Below are positions 19,243 through 26,776 of a DNA stretch of 39,644 bases, piece after piece. The DNA comes from an uncultured Prevotellaceae bacterium (GTDB lineage Bacteria; Bacteroidota; Bacteroidia; Bacteroidales; Muribaculaceae). Position numbers and translations under genes: made by a program. Location of the stretch: the NCBI GenBank assembly GCA_900318065.1, contig ONIY01000029.1, positions 1-39,644 on the forward strand. The letters are read 5' to 3'. The notes under the pieces were generated by a model. It saw only the letters and a program-made list of their open reading frames with translations, was not told where the DNA came from and did not search any database. Position 1 is the first letter of the stretch. Each line of letters opens with the position of its first letter.

Positions 19243-19761
19243 ATGAAGAACAAGAAATTGATGCGTGCTATGATGCTCGCAATGCTGCTGCTGGCGTCGC
19301 TGAGCGCCGCGGCACAATATGTAGTGTGCACTGGCAACCATGTGAGGTTGCGCACAGGTCCCTCAACAGGCTATCCCATGCTCGTGTGGACCTCTACCGG
19401 CAAACCCGTGTGGATTAACAAAGGCCAGACGCTCACCTATCTGGGCGACGCCAATGGCTTCTACAACGTGCTCTTCGACGGCAAGAGCGTGTATATATCC
19501 AAGCAGTTTGCCCGCCTGGCAGGAACCAACAATTACTCTGGCGGCAACAGCGGCTCTACCGTAGTGGTCAGTGGCACCAACGTGCGCCTGCGCTGGGGCC
19601 CGTCGCTCAACGCCTCGATCTACACCAATGGCAATGGCCGCCCCATCTACCCGAGCAAGGGCACCCGCCTCACCTATCTGGGGCAGAGCGGCAACTGGTA
19701 CAAGGTGAGATATAATGGCAACGTACTGTATATTAGTAAAGACTTCTCCTACGTGAGGTAA
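19243..19761 (+). CDS. Secreted protein with two bacterial SH3 domains
   Basis: A 172-residue exported protein with a signal peptide (about residues 1-25) and two SH3b repeats at about 27-92 and 107-172. Each repeat opens with a VRLR-GPS motif (GNHVRLRTGPS and GTNVRLRWGPS) and ends in YISK. A Gly/Ser/Asn linker joins them. Bacterial SH3 domains usually bind peptidoglycan peptides. It lies 31 nt after the first YkuD gene and only 9 nt before the second, so it probably works with them as a wall-binding partner. Confidence 0.9.
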   Translation: MKNKKLMRAMMLAMLLLASLSAAAQYVVCTGNHVRLRTGPSTGYPMLVWTSTGKPVWINKGQTLTYLGDANGFYNVLFDGKSVYISKQFARLAGTNNYSGGNSGSTVVVSGTNVRLRWGPSLNASIYTNGNGRPIYPSKGTRLTYLGQSGNWYKVRYNGNVLYISKDFSYVR

Positions 19762-19770
19762 AGAAAAACG

Positions 19771-20397
19771 ATGAAGAAACTGTTTTTATACATCACCTGC
19801 GTTGCAGTGGTTGCTGCAATGAGCGGATGCGGCTCGAAGAGCGAGGGCGAGAACAGCGGCTCCAGCGACAGCGCCCAGAAGCCTGCCACAGAGCAGTACA
19901 AGGACATCTACACTGGCGACTACGACAAGAGCCAGACGTTTATCGTCATCTCGAAGAAAGACCTCAAGCTCACAGTGTATGCACCAGTGAGTGGCGACAC
20001 CCTGCCCGTGGCTCAGTTCCCCGTGTGCCTGAGCCGCAACAAGGGTCCCAAGGAGAAAGAGGGCGACATGCGCACTCCCGAGAGCGAGCCCGGAGCACCA
20101 TTCACCATTGAGCAGATACAGCCTGCCAGCGACTGGACCCACGACTTTGGCGACGGCCGCGGCGCAATCCTTGCCTATGGCGACTGGTTCCTGCGCCTGA
20201 AGACCGGCCACAAGGGCATTGGCATCCATGGCAGCACCGGCAACGAGAACACCGTTCCTGGCCGCGACAGCGAGGGATGCATTCGCATGCGCGACCCCGA
20301 CATTGTCACCCTCAAGGAGCAGTATGCCCGCGTGGGCATGCCAGTAATCATCAAGCAAGAAGAGCAGGGCCTCAAGTCGTTTGAGATAAAGCGCTGA
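19771..20397 (+). CDS. L,D-transpeptidase (YkuD-fold) lipoprotein
   Basis: A 208-residue lipoprotein. The lipobox AMSGC places the lipidated cysteine at residue 20, followed by a Ser/Gly/Glu-rich linker. The YkuD domain runs from about residue 55 to 196, with catalytic-type His153 (GIGIHGS) and Cys170 (SEGCIRMRDPD). It is clearly a paralogue of the protein at 18513-19211: both share FIVISKKDL, FPVCLS and the VPGR-SEGCIR block. It lacks the Cys/His tail. One copy is soluble in the periplasm and the other membrane-anchored. The operon ends at the terminator 20428-20467. Confidence 0.93.
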   Translation: MKKLFLYITCVAVVAAMSGCGSKSEGENSGSSDSAQKPATEQYKDIYTGDYDKSQTFIVISKKDLKLTVYAPVSGDTLPVAQFPVCLSRNKGPKEKEGDMRTPESEPGAPFTIEQIQPASDWTHDFGDGRGAILAYGDWFLRLKTGHKGIGIHGSTGNENTVPGRDSEGCIRMRDPDIVTLKEQYARVGMPVIIKQEEQGLKSFEIKR

Positions 20398-20427
20398 TTG
20401 TCTTGCCGCTTGCCACAAAACGAATGT

Positions 20428-20467
20428 CTGCAGCCACTTCTCGTGAGGTGGCTGCAGGTTTTATATT
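20428..20467 (+). terminator. Terminator of the L,D-transpeptidase cluster
   Basis: CTGCAGCCAC (20428-20437) and GTGGCTGCAG (20448-20457) form a perfect 10-bp stem with a 10-nt loop, followed by GTTTTATATT. It begins 30 nt after the stop codon of the lipoprotein gene. Confidence 0.85.
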
Positions 20468-20504
20468 GATGCCCGAGATCGGGCACCAATGAAATCGGGC
20501 ACCA
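20465..20504. repeat. Dispersed hairpin repeat, copy B
   Basis: Matches 13949-13988 at 33 of 40 positions. The core TGCCCGA (20470-20476) pairs with TCGGGCA (20479-20485); outer ATTG/CAAT pairs extend it past one mismatch. The half-repeat ATCGGGCACCA occurs twice within the copy. A run of seven T follows at 20505-20511. Confidence 0.7.
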
Positions 20505-20528
20505 TTTTTTTGGGGGGTGCGAGAGGGG

Positions 20529-21440
20529 CTAAAATATCCTGCCTCGCAGCACGAGACCCAGGGTCCAGCGGTTCTTGAGCTCGGGGCCGTAGTTTGCTTT
20601 CATTACCGACTGTGGCGCATAGCGGAAGTAGACGCCCAGCCCATGCCAGCTGAGCATGGCGATGCCGTCGAAGGAGATTTTGCGCTGGTTCAAGCCGCGT
20701 GTGGTCTCGTTATAGTCGGTCTTGCCCATGCGGTAAGAGTTTCTCACGTCGGCATAGAAGTTCCAGTTCATCACAGCTCCCACAGCCACATTCCAGCGCT
20801 TACCCAGCGACTGGTTGAACATGAGCGGGAATTGCATTGAGCGCACCAGCAGTGTGGCGCGATGCTTGTCGAAGGGCTCGCCAAATTCCATGTAGCCTAG
20901 CGTGCCTTCGGTAGTGCGGTGCCAGAAGTAGGGCGACTCCAAGCCGTAGCGGTGCCAGTTGAAACCAACACCAAGCGACACCGTGGAGCGTCCCTGATTG
21001 AATACACGTCCCAATGCTATAAGGTTGAGAATGCCTATCTCGCTCATCGACTTCTTCACCCGGTCGCGGTCGAGCGCATCAACGCTGTGCCCACCCCATC
21101 CAAACATAAGGTCGCTTGTGAACACTTGCCAGTGCGGTTTCTTATAGTAGCTGGTGTCGCATTTAGAGAATGGATGACTGAACCTAATTTTGCCACCCTC
21201 GCTCTCTTGCACGTAGAGTTTGCCGTCATAACGTTCCTTGACAAAGTATTCATAGCGATAGTCCTTGTCGGTTTCATTACCTTCGACGTTAATACGGAAT
21301 GCTCCATCACGCTTGGTTATGGTCACTTGTTCGGGATTCTTGATGACTTTCACCGAGTCATCCTTGATTGCGTCGCTTGCCGCGCATAGGCTTGGTAATG
21401 CCATAATTGCGACAATCAAAAAAGTAAGTTTTTTTCTCAT
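20529..21440 (-). CDS. Outer-membrane beta-barrel protein
   Basis: A 303-residue exported protein of unknown specific function. I place the start at the ATG at 21440 because it gives a clean signal peptide (MRKKLTFLIVAIMALPSLCAA); an ATG 10 codons upstream is also in frame. The mature protein alternates short hydrophobic and polar strands rich in Trp, Tyr and Gly and ends in phenylalanine (LGLVLRGRIF), as outer-membrane barrels do. It follows the XRE regulator gene after 32 nt, so it may be part of the DUF2975-XRE operon. Confidence 0.75.
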   Translation of the reverse strand: MRKKLTFLIVAIMALPSLCAASDAIKDDSVKVIKNPEQVTITKRDGAFRINVEGNETDKDYRYEYFVKERYDGKLYVQESEGGKIRFSHPFSKCDTSYYKKPHWQVFTSDLMFGWGGHSVDALDRDRVKKSMSEIGILNLIALGRVFNQGRSTVSLGVGFNWHRYGLESPYFWHRTTEGTLGYMEFGEPFDKHRATLLVRSMQFPLMFNQSLGKRWNVAVGAVMNWNFYADVRNSYRMGKTDYNETTRGLNQRKISFDGIAMLSWHGLGVYFRYAPQSVMKANYGPELKNRWTLGLVLRGRIF

Positions 21441-21472
21441 AGTTAGTTGAATATTAATGAAGTTTTTCACGT

Positions 21473-21691
21473 TTATTTTTGTTCACTCTCATTGGGGCGA
21501 TACTCCAGTATATCGCCTGGGGTGCAGTCGAGGGCTCGGCAAATGGCGTCGAGGGTCGAGAGGCGCACTGCCTTGGCCTTGCCGTTTTTCAGGATAGAGA
21601 GATTGGCGAGGGTGATACCCACCTTCTCGCTGAGTTCGTTGAGCGACATCTTGCGCCGCGCCATCATCACGTCAAGATTTACTACTATCAT
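21473..21691 (-). CDS. Small XRE-family DNA-binding protein
   Basis: A Cro/CI-type helix-turn-helix protein of 72 residues if it starts at the ATG at 21691 (MIVVNLDVMMARRKMSLNEL); an ATG three codons upstream is also possible. The HTH is SLNELSEKVGITLANLSILKNGKAKAVRLSTLDAICRALDCTPGDILEY. Close relatives that I recognise by style are regularly found next to DUF2975 membrane proteins, and such a gene lies just upstream here, ending at 21705. The pair probably forms a regulator/membrane-protein module. Confidence 0.9.
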   Translation of the reverse strand: MIVVNLDVMMARRKMSLNELSEKVGITLANLSILKNGKAKAVRLSTLDAICRALDCTPGDILEYRPNESEQK

Positions 21692-21704
21692 AGTACACAA
21701 CGAT

Positions 21705-22187
21705 TTAGATGGTTAGTTTCTGGTCTTCGGCAACATCGTAGGCAATCTTGTAGAGCGACGCTATAATCAATGCCACCAGTGGATAGAGGAACATATTGTC
21801 GGTAACCACTATGGCGAGATTATCGGTTCGCTCCCAGGCGATGCTCATGTTGTCGCTCAGGAAAGAGTAGATGGGCAACACCAGCACCATCACCCAGAGC
21901 AGTATCACATTGGCACGGCTAAAAATGGTGCCGTCCTTCAAATAACGCAAGACATTAATTATAAAAGCAGTGAAGAGCCCTGCCATAACGAGCATAGCGA
22001 TGCGCTGCATGACGAAGAAGGTCACTTTCACCCCTATGCGTGGCGAGTCCCAGTTGATTACTCCCTCACCACTGCCTGTGGTGAGCACATAATAGGATTG
22101 CACTCCATAGAATATCAACCACACTGGGATGAGTGCAAGCACTATATAACACACGATTTTCAAGAATTTTACTGATGTTTTGCTCAT
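21705..22187 (-). CDS. DUF2975-type membrane protein
   Basis: A 160-residue inner-membrane protein with four hydrophobic segments at about residues 8-30, 54-80, 92-112 and 128-148. The layout and the segment FIINVLRYLKDGTIFSRANVILLWVM identify the DUF2975 group, which has no known function but is commonly paired with a small XRE regulator. That regulator follows here. A consensus promoter lies at 22232-22261, giving a leader of about 40 nt. Confidence 0.85.
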   Translation of the reverse strand: MSKTSVKFLKIVCYIVLALIPVWLIFYGVQSYYVLTTGSGEGVINWDSPRIGVKVTFFVMQRIAMLVMAGLFTAFIINVLRYLKDGTIFSRANVILLWVMVLVLPIYSFLSDNMSIAWERTDNLAIVVTDNMFLYPLVALIIASLYKIAYDVAEDQKLTI

Positions 22188-22231
22188 GATGATTAAAATT
22201 TAATTATTGAGTTAAGATTGATTTCGCTTGG

Positions 22232-22261
22232 CAAAGATATAATGAATTTATCGTAAGACAA
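22232..22261 (-). promoter_or_regulatory. Bacteroidota-type promoter of the DUF2975-XRE operon
   Basis: On the minus strand TTG (22259-22261), a 19-nt spacer and TATCTTTG (22232-22239) match the consensus exactly. The box ends 44 nt before the DUF2975 start. Confidence 0.8.
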
Positions 22262-22372
22262 TAAATTTATATTGCTTTTTAATATTTTTTAATCATTTTA
22301 CGAGAAATCGCATTTACAAGACTAAAAAAATAATGTATAACTCCATCGTGATGAAAAAACAAACCACTTTTT

Positions 22373-22402
22373 TTGGAATTTGATAATAATTATTTACTTT
22401 TG
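22373..22402 (+). promoter_or_regulatory. Bacteroidota-type promoter of the secreted protein gene
   Basis: TTG (22373-22375, within a run of T), a 19-nt spacer and TACTTTTG (22395-22402) match the consensus exactly. The gene starts 36 nt further on. Confidence 0.82.
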
Positions 22403-22438
22403 CGCAAACTTTAATATTACATTCATTAAAAACAAAAC

Positions 22439-23482
22439 ATGCGTATGAAAAAAATTACTCTCATTTTAGTTGCAGGCTTGGTGGCAATAGCTGCTCAAGC
22501 AGGTATCAACTTCGACAAGGCATCCAGCATCGGCCTCATCTCGACCAGCGCCACAGTGAAGGCCGAGACCGACCCCGTCACTCCTCCCGAAGAACTGGAT
22601 CAGATACTCTACACCTTCCAGGGACACGACACCTATGCCAACAAGGACAAGACCTTTGAGGTGTATGTTGTTCTCGACAACAACGACATCTACATCAAGG
22701 GTCTGAGCGAGTATTATCCCGAAGGCTGGGTAAAAGGAACCATCAGCAATGGCGTGGCTACTTTCCCCCAGGCTTTCATGGGAATATTTGAATTGTGGGG
22801 CGACCAGTATGAGCTCACCTTCGACGGTGCCACATTCACCGTCAACGACGATGCTACAGTGCTCACATCGGCCGAGGGTTACACCACCTCGGTTGAGGGC
22901 GAGCTCCTTGACGAGTTCAACAATGTGACCCTCACCCAAGTGATGCCCGAGGCTGCTGTTCCAGCCACTCCCACCATCACTGCCTTTGTCGAGGACAGCT
23001 ATGGCCACTATGTGAACATGACCATCCCCACCACCGATGTTGATGGCAACGACATCTTTGCCGCACTGCTCAGCTACCATATGTTTGTTGACAAGAACGG
23101 CGAAATTAGAGGATACATTTTCACCCCCGACGCCTATGAGTTCCTTGAGGAGGAAATGGCTGCTGTTCCTTACAACTTCACCGACTACTACGACATCGAC
23201 GTGGCTGGCAAGCAAGTTTACCTCTATGGCGACGACATTGCCGAGTGGACAGCAATTGGAGTGAAGAGCATCTACACCGTCAATGGCGAGAGCAACGAAA
23301 GCGACATCTTCTGGTACCAGATCCAGCAAACTGGCATCGACAACATCAGCGCAAGCAATGTAGTGGAAACAACCTACTACGACCTGCAGGGCCGCAAGGT
23401 TGACGCCAGCGCCAAGGGCCTCCTCATCAAGCACATGCGCATGCAGGATGGCACCACCAAGGCCATCAAAGTTGTGCGTTAA
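22439..23482 (+). CDS. Secreted protein with Bacteroidales C-terminal tail domain
   Basis: A 347-residue exported protein of unknown function. The signal peptide covers about residues 1-21 (VAGLVAIAAQA). The mature part is rich in Asp, Thr and Tyr and looks beta-structured. The last 40 residues (ETTYYDLQGRKVDASAKGL ... TKAIKVVR) resemble the C-terminal sorting or anchoring domains common in Bacteroidales surface proteins, related to type IX secretion signals, so it may be surface-exposed or released. It has its own strong promoter and a terminator and is not part of an operon. An alternative start is the Met two codons downstream. Confidence 0.85.
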   Translation: MRMKKITLILVAGLVAIAAQAGINFDKASSIGLISTSATVKAETDPVTPPEELDQILYTFQGHDTYANKDKTFEVYVVLDNNDIYIKGLSEYYPEGWVKGTISNGVATFPQAFMGIFELWGDQYELTFDGATFTVNDDATVLTSAEGYTTSVEGELLDEFNNVTLTQVMPEAAVPATPTITAFVEDSYGHYVNMTIPTTDVDGNDIFAALLSYHMFVDKNGEIRGYIFTPDAYEFLEEEMAAVPYNFTDYYDIDVAGKQVYLYGDDIAEWTAIGVKSIYTVNGESNESDIFWYQIQQTGIDNISASNVVETTYYDLQGRKVDASAKGLLIKHMRMQDGTTKAIKVVR

Positions 23483-23508
23483 CCCACGAGATTTTCCCTC
23501 AACAATAG

Positions 23509-23545
23509 AGATAGCGCCCTATCACTAGGACGCTATCTTTCTTAT
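23509..23545 (+). terminator. Terminator of the secreted protein gene
   Basis: AGATAGCG (23509-23516) pairs with CGCTATCT (23531-23538), with a few extra inner pairs, followed by TTCTTAT. It lies 26 nt past the stop codon. Confidence 0.75.
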
Positions 23546-23644
23546 ATAAAAATTTGAAGTTTAATCATTAACTGCTACTTTGCGAGCTACTTTCACAAGC
23601 TTATCGTTAGGTGTTTTATTGCAGTGTAATGTTTTAATGTATAT

Positions 23645-24199
23645 TCACTCGGTAGTGAGCAGCCTCTTGCACAGCCTGCTCAGCGACTCGGGAGTTATTC
23701 CCAGGTAAGAGGCGATAGCACGATTGGTGAGGCGGTTGTGGATGTCGGGGAATCGGCTCGACAATGCCAGGTAGCGCTCCTGTGGAGTGTGGCAGCAACT
23801 GTCAATTGCCTCAAGCATAGCCTTGTAGGCAACAGCCTCGCCTAGTTTCATCCTCAAGTCGGCTCCCATCAATTTATCAACCTGATGAATGGGCAATTGA
23901 TATAACGTTGAGCTCTCGAGTGCCACGATGTCGACAGGACTGGGAGCGTTGTTGCGCATTGCGCTGTAGCATGCCACCAGGTCGCCAGTGAAGGCGAAAG
24001 AAACGATGCGTTCATGGCCTCGGGTTGTGAATCGGGAGTATTTTATCGAGCCACTGGTGAGGAACCCCACCCTATTGTCCTTCTCACCCATGTGACACAA
24101 GTAGTCGCCCTTAACAAGTTCAACCTTTTTACCTTTGTTCAGCAATAGGTTCTTAGCGGCGATATAAAAGTCTTTACTGGTAAAATCTAGGTATGTCAT
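23645..24199 (-). CDS. Crp/Fnr-family transcriptional regulator
   Basis: A 184-residue protein with an N-terminal cyclic-nucleotide-binding fold (about residues 20-115) and a C-terminal winged helix. The recognition region LTNRAIASYLGITPESLSRLCKRL is at about residues 157-180. No [4Fe-4S] cysteine cluster of the Fnr kind is evident (Cys36, Cys78, Cys135 and Cys136 are scattered), and the ligand cannot be told. A possible -7 box TAATTTTG lies at 24213-24220 without a -33 match. It is likely monocistronic; a sequence resembling an ECF sigma leader lies about 130 nt upstream. Confidence 0.92.
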   Translation of the reverse strand: MTYLDFTSKDFYIAAKNLLLNKGKKVELVKGDYLCHMGEKDNRVGFLTSGSIKYSRFTTRGHERIVSFAFTGDLVACYSAMRNNAPSPVDIVALESSTLYQLPIHQVDKLMGADLRMKLGEAVAYKAMLEAIDSCCHTPQERYLALSSRFPDIHNRLTNRAIASYLGITPESLSRLCKRLLTTE

Positions 24200-24403
24200 A
24201 CTCTTTTTCTTGCAAAATTATAAATAGCAGCAATAACTGGCGTTGACATCAATCAATTTCAGGCCAATCAACCATTAGAAGTTGATTGCCGTCAATGTCC
24301 TGGGTAGCCATAATGCCGCCTCATTCATTAGACGCAACAACCCTCATTTTTGTTGCAAGAAAATGCGACAAAGACCGCAAAACTTGATTCAAATCAATGT
24401 GAC
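24200..24403. other. Spacer upstream of the Crp/Fnr gene with an ECF-leader-like sequence
   Basis: No gene. On the minus strand, 24328-24357 matches the leader of the ECF sigma gene at 26266-26769 at about 24 of 30 positions, including the TGCGTCTAA word (24328-24336) and an inverted repeat GCAACAA/TTGTTGC. No sigma reading frame follows; the next frame stops after about 17 codons. This may be a relic or an ECF target site. Confidence 0.4.
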
Positions 24404-24455
24404 AAAAAAAAGACATCACTCCAATCAAGGGTAACAGTCCCTGATTGGAGTGATG
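24404..24455 (-). terminator. Terminator of the ECF sigma operon
   Basis: A 17-bp stem with one bulged A (24414-24431 with 24439-24455) is followed on the minus strand by TCT and then a run of U (complement of A24404-A24411). It starts 29 nt past the stop of the secreted protein gene and ends the sigma / membrane protein / secreted protein operon. Confidence 0.92.
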
Positions 24456-24483
24456 CTAAGCACAGCAGGTGCATAAAAGGTGG

Positions 24484-25461
24484 CTAATCGTTTTTGTACT
24501 TGCCGTTCAGCCAGCCAACCGCCTCATCGAGCAGACCGTTGACAAAGGTGTCGTTGCAGCACTTTTGGCACTCTTTCAGGCTCTTGATGCACAATTTCTT
24601 TTCACTGCCAGTTATCACGCCATCGGCACGCTTGCACATCTTCAGGAGCTCGGTGGCATAGGTGGCACCCTTGCTGGGCGACTGCTTTACCTTTTCCTTG
24701 AATTTGTTGATTAGCATGCCAAAGGTTGCCAGCCACGACGAATTCTCATCATTACCCGTTTCATTGCCTCGAGAATAAACCTTCAAGTTATAGGAGTCGC
24801 CCAATCGCTCGCCCAGCATCTCAAGCTGTGGCGACAGCCCCTCCAGCACTTTCAGTTTATCTATATCAATCATGCTGTCCACTTTGAGAGAAAAACCATT
24901 TTTGAAGTTGCCCTTTAACATTGCGGGTTCTCTCGACTGATATTCATCTGGTTTCTTGCCATAGATTTTATAAAGACAGCCAGTGTAGCAGTCATCATCG
25001 TCTTGTCGCCACTCTATAGCATAGCTGGTGCGGAAATCACCCCGCTGCTTGTCTTTAAAGCACACAACCATGAAGTCCATATCATTGTCGGCGCCAATGA
25101 GTTCAAAGTCGTTCTTGCCAGTGCCATAGGCGATTGCATAGGTCACCCCTTGACTTCCAGCCTTGCCCGATGCACTATGATAGGCATTCTTGCTGTCTTG
25201 CATCATGGCTTGGGTTAGATCGGTAATCAGCCCTCCCCTATTGCTTGGCAACTTGAATTGCTTAACTATGCACTCGCCTGTTACATTCCCCGAGTTTGAA
25301 TCATGATAATTGATGTTCTTGCTCCTGGTCGTGTAGTTCTTGTCGAGGGCTTTAGAAAAGTGGTTGTAGGCACTTGCCACATGTTCTTGTGCGGCACATC
25401 CAAAGATGGCAAGCATTGCCATTGCTGCCGCCAGCATGATTGTAATAAATAGATTTTTCAT
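24484..25461 (-). CDS. Exported protein of unknown function, last gene of ECF sigma operon
   Basis: A 325-residue protein I do not recognise. The N-terminus is a signal peptide (MKNLFITIMLAAAMAMLAIFGCAAQ). The Cys22 could be a lipobox cysteine, but the preceding IFG is a poor match, so signal peptidase I cleavage after CAA is as likely. The mature chain is mixed and has several cysteines late in the sequence (KLCIKSLKECQKCCNDTF). The gene begins 16 nt after the anti-sigma-like gene and ends at a strong terminator. As an exported product of a sigma/anti-sigma operon it could be the sensed component or an envelope stress effector; this is inference. Confidence 0.8.
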   Translation of the reverse strand: MKNLFITIMLAAAMAMLAIFGCAAQEHVASAYNHFSKALDKNYTTRSKNINYHDSNSGNVTGECIVKQFKLPSNRGGLITDLTQAMMQDSKNAYHSASGKAGSQGVTYAIAYGTGKNDFELIGADNDMDFMVVCFKDKQRGDFRTSYAIEWRQDDDDCYTGCLYKIYGKKPDEYQSREPAMLKGNFKNGFSLKVDSMIDIDKLKVLEGLSPQLEMLGERLGDSYNLKVYSRGNETGNDENSSWLATFGMLINKFKEKVKQSPSKGATYATELLKMCKRADGVITGSEKKLCIKSLKECQKCCNDTFVNGLLDEAVGWLNGKYKND

Positions 25462-25477
25462 ATTGTTGAAGTTTTCG

Positions 25478-26164
25478 TTATTTAAATACTACTTGTATGA
25501 ATTGTGGATTCTCGTTGGCGATTGCCTGTTGCACCCGATGGGCCTGGACGCGTCCCGCATATTGCTCCTCAAGAATCTCTTGTCGCTCTTGCTCAATAAT
25601 AAACCTGTCGGCCATGAGTTCTTGCTGTGCCAGTTCAATCTCGCCTTGCTCACGCTCCATCTCAGCAGCATCAATAGGTGCTTTGTGCGGTGATGTGCTT
25701 CTTGTTTTTTGTTTTGGAGGGATAGTGGCTGGTCGAGATGCTGCCTTGTGGGGTTCGGTTTTTTCTACCTTTGCGATAATTGGCTTAGGAGGTGCAATTA
25801 CTTGAGGTTCGGAATTGTCAACTGTATCAACATCAGCTATTATAACACGTTGAGGAGCAGTCGGAGCCTTTTCCTCAGGAGTGCGCATCAGGCTCGGGAC
25901 CACCATCAATAATATTGCGGCGACAGCGGCGGCAGCAGCAACCGCCCACACTGGGCGAGCGATGTTACGCCTTGGCATTGACTCCGTTGCTATAGGCATC
26001 CCGTTGTCAAAGTAAGCCATCATCTCCCTGTAAGGCTCCCACTCTTTAGGGATATCATGAGCTGTGGCAAAGAACCGCTTTAGCTCACTCTCCTGCTCAA
26101 GGGTGGTCTTACCTTGCATGAAAAGGTCAAGCAATGATTCTATGTGTTTCTTGTCGTTGTTCAT
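25478..26164 (-). CDS. Single-span membrane protein, probable anti-sigma factor
   Basis: A 228-residue protein if started at the ATG at 26164 (MNNDKKHIESLLDLFMQG). A longer frame from 26239 adds 25 residues that run through a direct repeat of the sigma gene's 3' end, so I prefer the shorter form. The N-terminal 70 residues are cytoplasmic and resemble the short helical anti-sigma segments of Bacteroidales. One membrane helix follows at about residues 72-90. The periplasmic part has a Pro/Lys-rich linker, then a Glu/Gln-rich coiled coil. No zinc-binding HxxxCxxC motif is present. Position directly after an ECF sigma gene supports the call. Confidence 0.78.
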   Translation of the reverse strand: MNNDKKHIESLLDLFMQGKTTLEQESELKRFFATAHDIPKEWEPYREMMAYFDNGMPIATESMPRRNIARPVWAVAAAAAVAAILLMVVPSLMRTPEEKAPTAPQRVIIADVDTVDNSEPQVIAPPKPIIAKVEKTEPHKAASRPATIPPKQKTRSTSPHKAPIDAAEMEREQGEIELAQQELMADRFIIEQERQEILEEQYAGRVQAHRVQQAIANENPQFIQVVFK

Positions 26165-26189
26165 CGTTGGTTTGCATAATTGTTTCACG

Positions 26190-26275
26190 CTCGCTAAATC
26201 AAAATTTTGTATAAATTTTTCACGCTCGGCAATGTTCATGTAAACATGACGCTGCCCTCGCTAAATCAAAATTTT
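26190..26275. repeat. Pair of 19-bp direct repeats between sigma and anti-sigma genes
   Basis: CTCGCTAAATCAAAATTTT occurs at 26190-26208 and again at 26257-26275. The second copy overlaps the last codons and stop of the sigma gene. A shorter repeat, TTCACGCTCG, occurs at about 26184 and 26219. The arrangement indicates local duplication of the sigma 3' end. Confidence 0.8.
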
Positions 26276-26769
26276 CTTTTCTTTATTTCTTCAAGCAATT
26301 TAAAGCGTGCTCTTGAGAGCAGGCTTCGCGCCGTACTGCTTTCGATGCCCAATCGGCGGGCAATCTCATCATAGCTCAGGCATTCCACCTGGCGCATGTG
26401 TAGCACTGCATACTGAGTGCTGGGCAACCGCTGCATAGCCGAGTTGAGCCATGCAACCTCTTGTGATGAGATGAGTGAATCGTCGGGAGTGATAAGCTGC
26501 GATTTAAGCTCACCAGGGTTTACCGACATAATGGGCACGCTGTTGTTGTCGTTGCGATGCAGCGAGGCAAGATTGTGGCGTGCCATCACCACCACAAGAG
26601 CTTCGAGTGAGTGGTATCTGTCAAGCGTGTCGCGCAATTGCCACAACCGCAGCAGCACATCTTGTGCAACATCTTCGGCCTGCATCACATCGGCACCACA
26701 CGCCAGGCATGTAGCAACAGCCTTTTCACGCAGCCTGGTCGCTCTTGATTCAAACTCTTTCTCACTCAT
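26266..26769 (-). CDS. ECF-type RNA polymerase sigma factor
   Basis: A 167-residue sigma-70 family protein when started at the ATG at 26769 (MSEKEFESRATRLREKAV). An upstream TTG start would translate through a hairpin leader and is unlikely. Region 2 includes AEDVAQDVLLRLWQLRDTL (about residues 31-49); region 4 has LSYDEIARRLGIESSTARSLLSRARFKL (about 131-158). The gene heads a three-gene operon with a membrane anti-sigma-like protein and an exported protein. The leader inverted repeat at 26780-26806 probably includes its own regulatory signal. Confidence 0.94.
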   Translation of the reverse strand: MSEKEFESRATRLREKAVATCLACGADVMQAEDVAQDVLLRLWQLRDTLDRYHSLEALVVVMARHNLASLHRNDNNSVPIMSVNPGELKSQLITPDDSLISSQEVAWLNSAMQRLPSTQYAVLHMRQVECLSYDEIARRLGIESSTARSLLSRARFKLLEEIKKRKF

Positions 26770-26776
26770 ATCACTA

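Noticed and set aside
21441-21470. Longer start of the outer-membrane barrel gene at 21470
   Set aside because: It puts ten polar residues before an otherwise normal signal peptide and leaves only 2 nt after the XRE stop. Not impossible, but less likely.
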